From an uncultured Gammaproteobacteria bacterium (GTDB lineage Bacteria > Pseudomonadota > Gammaproteobacteria > Pseudomonadales > Pseudohongiellaceae), in contig CAJXSF010000015.1 of the NCBI GenBank assembly GCA_913061515.1, forward strand, positions 1-62,925: a stretch of 62,925 nt of DNA, in the 5' to 3' direction. This document shows, in pieces, positions 59,219 to 62,925 of this stretch. A program made the position numbers and the translations under genes. How positions within the stretch are numbered: the first letter of the stretch is position 1; the number at the start of each line of letters is the position of its first letter. A model generated the notes under the pieces. That model made no database searches and had not been told where the DNA came from. It saw only the letters and a program-made list of their open reading frames with translations.

Positions 59219-59275
59219 GGGCCTATAACTCAGTTGGTTAGAGTAGCGGACTCATAATCCGTTTGTCCCAGGTTC
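59219..59275 (+). pseudogene. Truncated tRNA with CAT anticodon (tRNA-Ile2 type)
   Basis: The acceptor 5' strand (GGGCCTA), D arm (ACTC/GAGT with AGTTGGTTA loop), anticodon arm (GCGGA, CTCATAA, TCCGT), variable loop and the 5' T-stem (CCAGG) with loop TTC are intact. The next bases should be a T-loop, CCTGG and TAGGCCC-ACCA. Instead unrelated AT-rich sequence begins at 59276. No matching 3' half is found up to 59461. Acceptor and D-arm suit tRNA-Ile2 (CAT, needing lysidine) better than elongator Met; that identity is inferred. As it stands it cannot make a tRNA. Confidence 0.8.
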
Positions 59276-59461
59276 TTATGTAGGGCTATATTGCATGTTA
59301 TATTTATAAACCACTACATATGCGCGGAAGCCCTTGAAGAATAAGGGCTAAAAAAGAATGGAGATGTTTGTTTAAATACAACATTCAAAAGTGCAACAAG
59401 TGTATAAGTCCAACACTTAAACTTGGACCTAGGGTAGTTACTTACCCGGCCCTTTGGAAAT
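59276..59461. other. Spacer after the truncated tRNA
   Basis: Gene-free, AT-rich. Two stem-loops are visible: AGCCCTT/AAGGGCT (59329-59349, followed by A, not T) and GTCCAA/TTGGAC near 59407-59427. GGCCC and GGGCC arms flank 59450-59467, overlapping the next tRNA start. No coding or insertion sequence is recognisable. Confidence 0.5.
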
Positions 59462-59780
59462 GGGCCTTTAGCTCAGTTGGTTAGAGCGTCCGACTCATAA
59501 GATATTGTGACCTATGACAGTAATGTCATATGGAAAACTGGATGAATTCAGGGAAACCTCAGCGCGTTATGGCGGTGGCAATCCTGAGCCAAGCCTATCA
59601 AGCGTGATAGGAAGGTGCAGAGACTAGGTGGCGTGACACGATCTTGTCATGTAATACATCAGTAGCGTCCAGCACCCCACCGGCTATACTACCGAGGGTG
59701 ATGATATAGTCCAGGCCATCGCTAAAGCGGTGGGTACCAGAATCGGCAGGTCCGCAGTTCAAGTCTGCGAAGGCCCACCA
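59462..59780 (+). tRNA. tRNA with CAT anticodon (tRNA-Ile2 type), interrupted by a group I intron
   Basis: Exon 1 is 59462-59498 and exon 2 is 59741-59780, giving a 77-nt tRNA with encoded CCA. Joined, it folds cleanly: acceptor GGGCCTT/AAGGCCC, D arm GCTC/GAGC, anticodon stem TCCGA/TCGGC (one end mismatch), loop CTCATAA, T arm CGCAG/CTGCG with loop TTCAAGT, then ACCA. Acceptor and anticodon suit tRNA-Ile2, whose C34 TilS converts to lysidine to read AUA; elongator Met cannot be excluded. The intron splits it straight after the anticodon. It differs from the truncated copy in the anticodon and T stems with compensating changes, so it is not a recent duplicate. Confidence 0.92.
59499..59740 (+). 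ncRNA. Group I intron (IC3-like) in the anticodon loop
   Basis: A 242-nt intron, clearly like the Azoarcus tRNA-Ile(CAU) ribozyme. The guide GTG (59507-59509) pairs with the exon CAT, giving the required U-G at the 5' site. P2 is TATGACA/TGTCATA (59513-59530). The core has AAACCT, GAGCCAAG, the P6 hairpin CCTATC/GATAGG, the S motif AAGGTGCAGAGACTA and the T motif ATAGTCC. P9 is CCATCGC/GCGGTGG (59716-59733). The last base (59740) is the terminal G. No homing endonuclease is encoded. It should self-splice to restore the tRNA. Confidence 0.93.
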
Positions 59781-60334
59781 TTTCCAATATACGACGACTG
59801 CTTTAAAGCATTAGGATCTTGCGACTTCATTCTTCGGAGACGTGAGTTCCTCTCTGCTCTCTGCTCTCTATCCATATCGGGATTCTACTTTGTCTCCATG
59901 GACTGCAATCAGTCCAACATATTTTCTAGTCAAAACAATCTCGCTTATCCCAATTAAAACATGAATCCATTAGCAAAATACGGACTTAACCTTGCATTCG
60001 TATTTCTCGTGAAAAATTTTCTGCCCTTGCCTATCACTAGATAAAAGAACATTTTGCTTGTAAAAAAAGGGCAAAGACTAAAAGTTCAAATATTGTTAGT
60101 GAGAGAGAGTGACCGAAGCTAACTAAGGATTGCGAAAAAATAGGAGCATACAAACATATGCTCATTGTTTTTTGAAGGCCAAGTAGTTAAGGTGTGAACG
60201 CTCACTTATATCGATATTTAGAAACTGAGCTTCTCGATATATTTCGCTCCTCAGCTTAAGGAGAAGACTACATTCACCTCAGCCAGTTTCGGCACCTCAA
60301 TACCACTTTGCACCCATAAGAAAGTGAGTTAAGA
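59781..60334. other. 554-base gene-free AT-rich region
   Basis: No supported coding sequence, terminator or known RNA. A short CTCTGCTCT-type repeat runs near 59850-59870, and CACTTT/AAAGTG arms lie ahead of the HAD gene. The 75-codon frame at 59730-59957 begins inside the intron and tRNA exon and is not a gene. Confidence 0.6.
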
Positions 60335-60949
60335 ATGATTTCTAAACCAAAACTCGTCGTATTCGATTTATTTGGAACCCTTATTCGCTTTAGGGCAAAA
60401 ACACACCCGTATCGCAAAATCCTCACCTGGGCCAAAGAGAATGGCCGACGACCCCGATCTGATGACGCCCGCCAGTTGATGACAATCGACATGCCTCCTG
60501 TAGCCGTTTTCAAACAGCTCGGTATATCGCCACCACCTGAGTTACTTGCGCAGTTCCATGCCGATGTCGCTGAGGAGCTAAATAGCCTTACGTTGTTCGA
60601 CGATGTAGAGGCTGTTTTGAATAGCCTAGCCAGGGCAGGTGTGCGCCTGGCGGTTTGCTCCAATCTAGCTCAACCCTATGGGGCCGTGGTCAATAGGCTA
60701 CTCTCCCAATTTGATCTCATCAGATGCTTGAGCTATCAAGTAGGCTGTATCAAGCCTGATGCCGAGATATACGCATGGTTAGTGCGTGAAAGCGGTGTCC
60801 CTAAAGAAAAAACTGTATTCGTGGGAGACAACTTAGTTGCTGACTTTGAAGGTCCAACTCAGTTTGGATTCAAAGCCTTTCATTTGGCTCGTGGGGTTAA
60901 GTCTAAGGGGCAAGTAATAGGATCCCTTTTTGATCTTATAACTGAGTGA
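60335..60949 (+). CDS. HAD-superfamily hydrolase
   Basis: A 204-residue haloacid-dehalogenase fold protein. Motif I is VVFDLFGTLI (nucleophile Asp), motif II is the Ser-Asn in AVCSNLA, motif III is the Lys in CIKPDAEIY, and motif IV is FVGDNLVADFEG. The Phe two residues after the nucleophile replaces the acid/base Asp of phosphatases, as in 2-haloacid dehalogenases and some phosphatase relatives, so the substrate class is open. It stands alone in the AT-rich region. Confidence 0.87.
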   Translation: MISKPKLVVFDLFGTLIRFRAKTHPYRKILTWAKENGRRPRSDDARQLMTIDMPPVAVFKQLGISPPPELLAQFHADVAEELNSLTLFDDVEAVLNSLARAGVRLAVCSNLAQPYGAVVNRLLSQFDLIRCLSYQVGCIKPDAEIYAWLVRESGVPKEKTVFVGDNLVADFEGPTQFGFKAFHLARGVKSKGQVIGSLFDLITE

Positions 60950-61466
60950 TTTGAACTGAAAGGTGCCTAGAAAAATCGGTAGCACCAATGATAAACATTT
61001 TTCTAGATGACACTGATGATCTTGTGGGCGGTGCACCCTAAAAAAAGAATGGCGCTTGTAAGTTAAAGCCACTATCAGAAAACGATATACATGGAGACAT
61101 AGTTAAAACTATTGTTTATCAATAGGTCCTTCTAGAGACTAAAGATAACATATAGAATTAGCGCCAAATCGTAACGATTTTCCTTTTTCTTCTTGACCCG
61201 GTGCTCGCTTATCTGTCGATTCAAATTAGACTCTTATACGTCTGCTCTGGAACGAGTGAAGTATGGACAAATGGCGGAGCTGCATTATAACTTTGATGCG
61301 GCTAGAACTGTTCAATTTTATAGATTTTAAGTGATTTGAAGTACTAGAACTGAAGTTCTAACTAATAAGTGCGGCTACTATGTGAGTTTTTTTAAGAGAG
61401 AGAGTAGAACTTAGAATTAGGTATCCTTACCTCCACTACGAAGGCCGTTATTCTAAGCAATCCTGA
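60950..61466. other. 517-base gene-free AT-rich region
   Basis: No supported gene. A TAGAAC/GTTCTA stem with loop TGAA lies at 61345-61360. Six-frame reading gives only short fragments with stops. Confidence 0.6.
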
Positions 61467-61488
61467 TTAACGCTGTAAGTTAATCAGG
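61462..61488 (-). terminator. Stem-loop at the 3' end of the membrane protein gene
   Basis: A 10-bp perfect stem CCTGATTAAC/GTTAATCAGG with seven-base loop spans the stop codon of the minus-strand gene. There is no proper T run, so it is only terminator-like. Confidence 0.4.
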
Positions 61489-61907
61489 GCCACGACAATG
61501 GCTCCGACCCATAACATCAAATAGGGAATGAAGAATAGAAGCGCAAAACCAGAACGCTGTTTTTTGATGCATGCCACACCTAGTAAAAGTCCTATAGGGA
61601 ATAAGATAGGAATATAAAACAGACCGGGATATCCGCCAATGAACAAACAAATTGGAGAAGACATTCCGATGGAAACATATGCCCATCCAAATTTTTTGGT
61701 TCGTACGGAATAAACGAGCAAGGGTACGCTAGTAATCGTAAGGCTGTAAAATATTAAAAATAAGATAGTTTGCATATGAGTATTAACCGAAATAGCTTTA
61801 TTTATAGAACATGTAGTTACTAAAATGGCTGGAATTATGATTAAAAATAAAAATTCTTTGAACGTTTTGACGCCTGCGCTTAGCATTATAAAATGTTGAA
61901 TACTCAT
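61467..61907 (-). CDS. Hypothetical multi-pass membrane protein
   Basis: About 146 residues, with four or five hydrophobic stretches (for example FLFLIIIPAILV, TILFLIFYSLTIT, LFIGGYPGLFYIPILFPIGLLLG, VGAIVVALINL) and few charged residues. Not recognised. The frame extends to a TTG at 61940, but that codon lies in a long inverted repeat, so ATG 61907 is more likely; no good Shine-Dalgarno is seen. It is AT-rich like its surroundings. Confidence 0.55.
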   Translation of the reverse strand: MSIQHFIMLSAGVKTFKEFLFLIIIPAILVTTCSINKAISVNTHMQTILFLIFYSLTITSVPLLVYSVRTKKFGWAYVSIGMSSPICLFIGGYPGLFYIPILFPIGLLLGVACIKKQRSGFALLFFIPYLMLWVGAIVVALINLQR

Positions 61908-61921
61908 AGATGCTAAAGGAT

Positions 61922-61955
61922 TGCATGCCCAAGCAATCAAGCGCTTGGGTATGCA
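61922..61955. repeat. Long inverted repeat between two hypothetical genes
   Basis: TGCATGCCCAAGC (61922-61934) pairs with GCTTGGGTATGCA (61943-61955): 13 pairs including one G-T, with an eight-base loop. It has no T run on the minus strand. It may be an operator or an RNA hairpin in the leader of the 61467 gene. Confidence 0.5.
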
Positions 61956-61988
61956 TATTTCTGTATTCTTTCTAGCTCATCGGGTCTT

Positions 61989-62925
61989 TTAATCGAATCC
62001 TGTTCCCGGGTAGCAAGGGGCATAATAGCAAGTGGCTCCTGATAACGAAAAGACATGGCTATGATATACGAGTGCAGAGTTCTCTCCATCCTCGTCGAAA
62101 TCCCAATTTGCGTTACCTACTTTACCGTCTGCTAAAATCGAATAGTTCGTCAGACTAACATAGTGCTCAACATGGGTTCTATAGTCGTTAAACCAAAAGT
62201 CGTCATTATAGTATTTGGCTCTTAGCCAGAGATAATTAGACAGCGTCGCAACATTCAGTGGAGATGACATATAACTTGAAGCACTATCAATGAACCAGTG
62301 AGTGTCCAAGATGACAGGCCACGGTTCAGTAACTGCCCACAAGGCAAACGGCGTAAATAGTACTGCCACTGTTTTAATAGGTGCAGTGTAGTTGTCACGC
62401 CAATATACACTGCCAGTAGTTTTCGCTAAATCTATGTTAATGATATCTTCACTAAGCAACTCAAAATTAAATCTATAAAAAGGAGAAGGTGTAGTAGTCA
62501 AATCACCAGCTGCTCTTGACGTAGGCTCTTGAGGCTCATTTCGAGAAATTGTTCGGCGCAACGCGGAGTTTCGGATCTCTTTATCTGCTTGGCGAAGCTC
62601 CCACTCACGCGTTTCAGCTTCCGTATACTTAGTCGTCGTATACATGTTCTTCTCGACATCCACTGTTAGATGATATGCAACTAAGGGCTGATCAACGTAA
62701 AGGTCAGTTGAGCCACTAATTTTCACCTTATTGCCTTCATAGATTGTTGCTTTAACTTCACCTAACAATACTTCAGAGTCGTTAGAAGGAGACAAATAGC
62801 GCTCCTCAATTATCACTTCCTTTCTTGGGATTGATTGATCTGGAACCATGGGTTGGTTTGTTAATGGTACTGTAAGCCTCCCTTAAACTAGCGGCATCCA
62901 CAAATAGAGTTCTCCGGGATAAACT
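61989..62925 (-). CDS. Hypothetical protein, probably exported (5' end off the window)
   Basis: At least 286 residues, and the frame stays open from the ATG at 62849 to the window edge, so the true start probably lies outside. No family recognised. Visible features: an N-terminal beta-rich part with a DLYVDQPLVAYHLTVDVE segment, a charged stretch (~90-125, AETREWELRQADKEIRNSAL), a Tyr/Trp-rich C-terminal half (YLWLRAKYYNDDFWFNDYR), and a tail with two Cys (ATCYYAPCYPGTGFD). Aromatic content and the Cys pair suggest export. It is on the same strand as the membrane protein, 81 bases before its likely start. Confidence 0.55.

Noticed and set aside
59329..59349. AGCCCTT/AAGGGCT hairpin as a terminator
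   Set aside because: On the plus strand it is followed by A, not T; on the minus strand the T run comes before the stem.
59219..59461. A second intron interrupting the first tRNA in its T-loop
   Set aside because: No 3' half able to pair with its CCAGG stem and GGGCCTA acceptor appears before the next tRNA, and no group I or II core is present there.
59730..59957. 75-codon open frame on the plus strand
   Set aside because: It begins inside the intron and covers tRNA exon 2; no protein features.
1..62925. CRISPR arrays, insertion sequences, rRNA operons, toxin-antitoxin pairs, phage structural genes
   Set aside because: Looked for on both strands; no direct-repeat array, transposase, integrase, rRNA motif or recognisable toxin was seen.

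Overview
The window is a stretch of gammaproteobacterial chromosome. The evidence is the gene order: murU-amgK next to lptD-surA-pdxA-rsmA-apaG-apaH, then tsaD/rpsU-dnaG-rpoD, plus rlmE, cca, folK and folB. All are gammaproteobacterial in arrangement and sequence. The TonB receptor, the DUF5916-type outer-membrane proteins, the photolyase and the many c-di-GMP/PAS sensors suggest a free-living aquatic, probably marine, heterotroph. I cannot place it below class level with confidence. Bases 1-42 are not genomic: they are an Illumina Nextera index and adapter, so the left edge is a true contig end and the first gene has lost its start.

Layout. 43-11032: signalling, with a membrane-anchored PAS/GAF/GGDEF/EAL protein, an rRNA/tRNA methyltransferase-FAD dehydrogenase pair, and an overlapping three-gene phosphorelay (hybrid kinase, lone receiver, Hpt-REC-REC-GGDEF). 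11072-17000: rlmE, an APC permease, an O-methyltransferase, CBS, peroxiredoxin-like and DUF547 proteins, and an ECF sigma/zinc-finger pair. 17061-24484: a TonB receptor and two tandem DUF5916-type genes, one intact and one a pseudogene with three lesions. 24683-30175: photolyase, trpE, rpe and the murU-amgK cell-wall recycling pair. 30313-37403: the lptD to apaH cluster, mostly overlapping genes. 37454-43779: cca, folM-like reductase, a CPA2 antiporter, a sirtuin, folK, folB, tsaD. 44027-48691: the macromolecular synthesis operon rpsU-yqeY-dnaG-rpoD. 48752-58962: an M20 peptidase, a lipoprotein, a third DUF5916 protein, a two-subunit molybdenum hydroxylase, a second CPA2 antiporter and alanine dehydrogenase.

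From about 58.96 kb the character changes. Sequence becomes AT-rich and gene-poor, with two gene-free stretches of more than 500 bases and two unrecognised proteins. At its edge is a tRNA with anticodon CAT that keeps its promoter and 5' three quarters but loses its 3' end in the T-loop (59219-59275). About 190 bases later is a second, complete CAT tRNA (59462-59780) whose anticodon loop is interrupted, directly after the anticodon, by a 242-nt group I intron resembling the Azoarcus tRNA-Ile(CAU) intron. The simplest reading, which is inference, is that an incoming element destroyed the resident tRNA-Ile2 gene and supplied an intron-bearing replacement. This is the most interesting part of the window.
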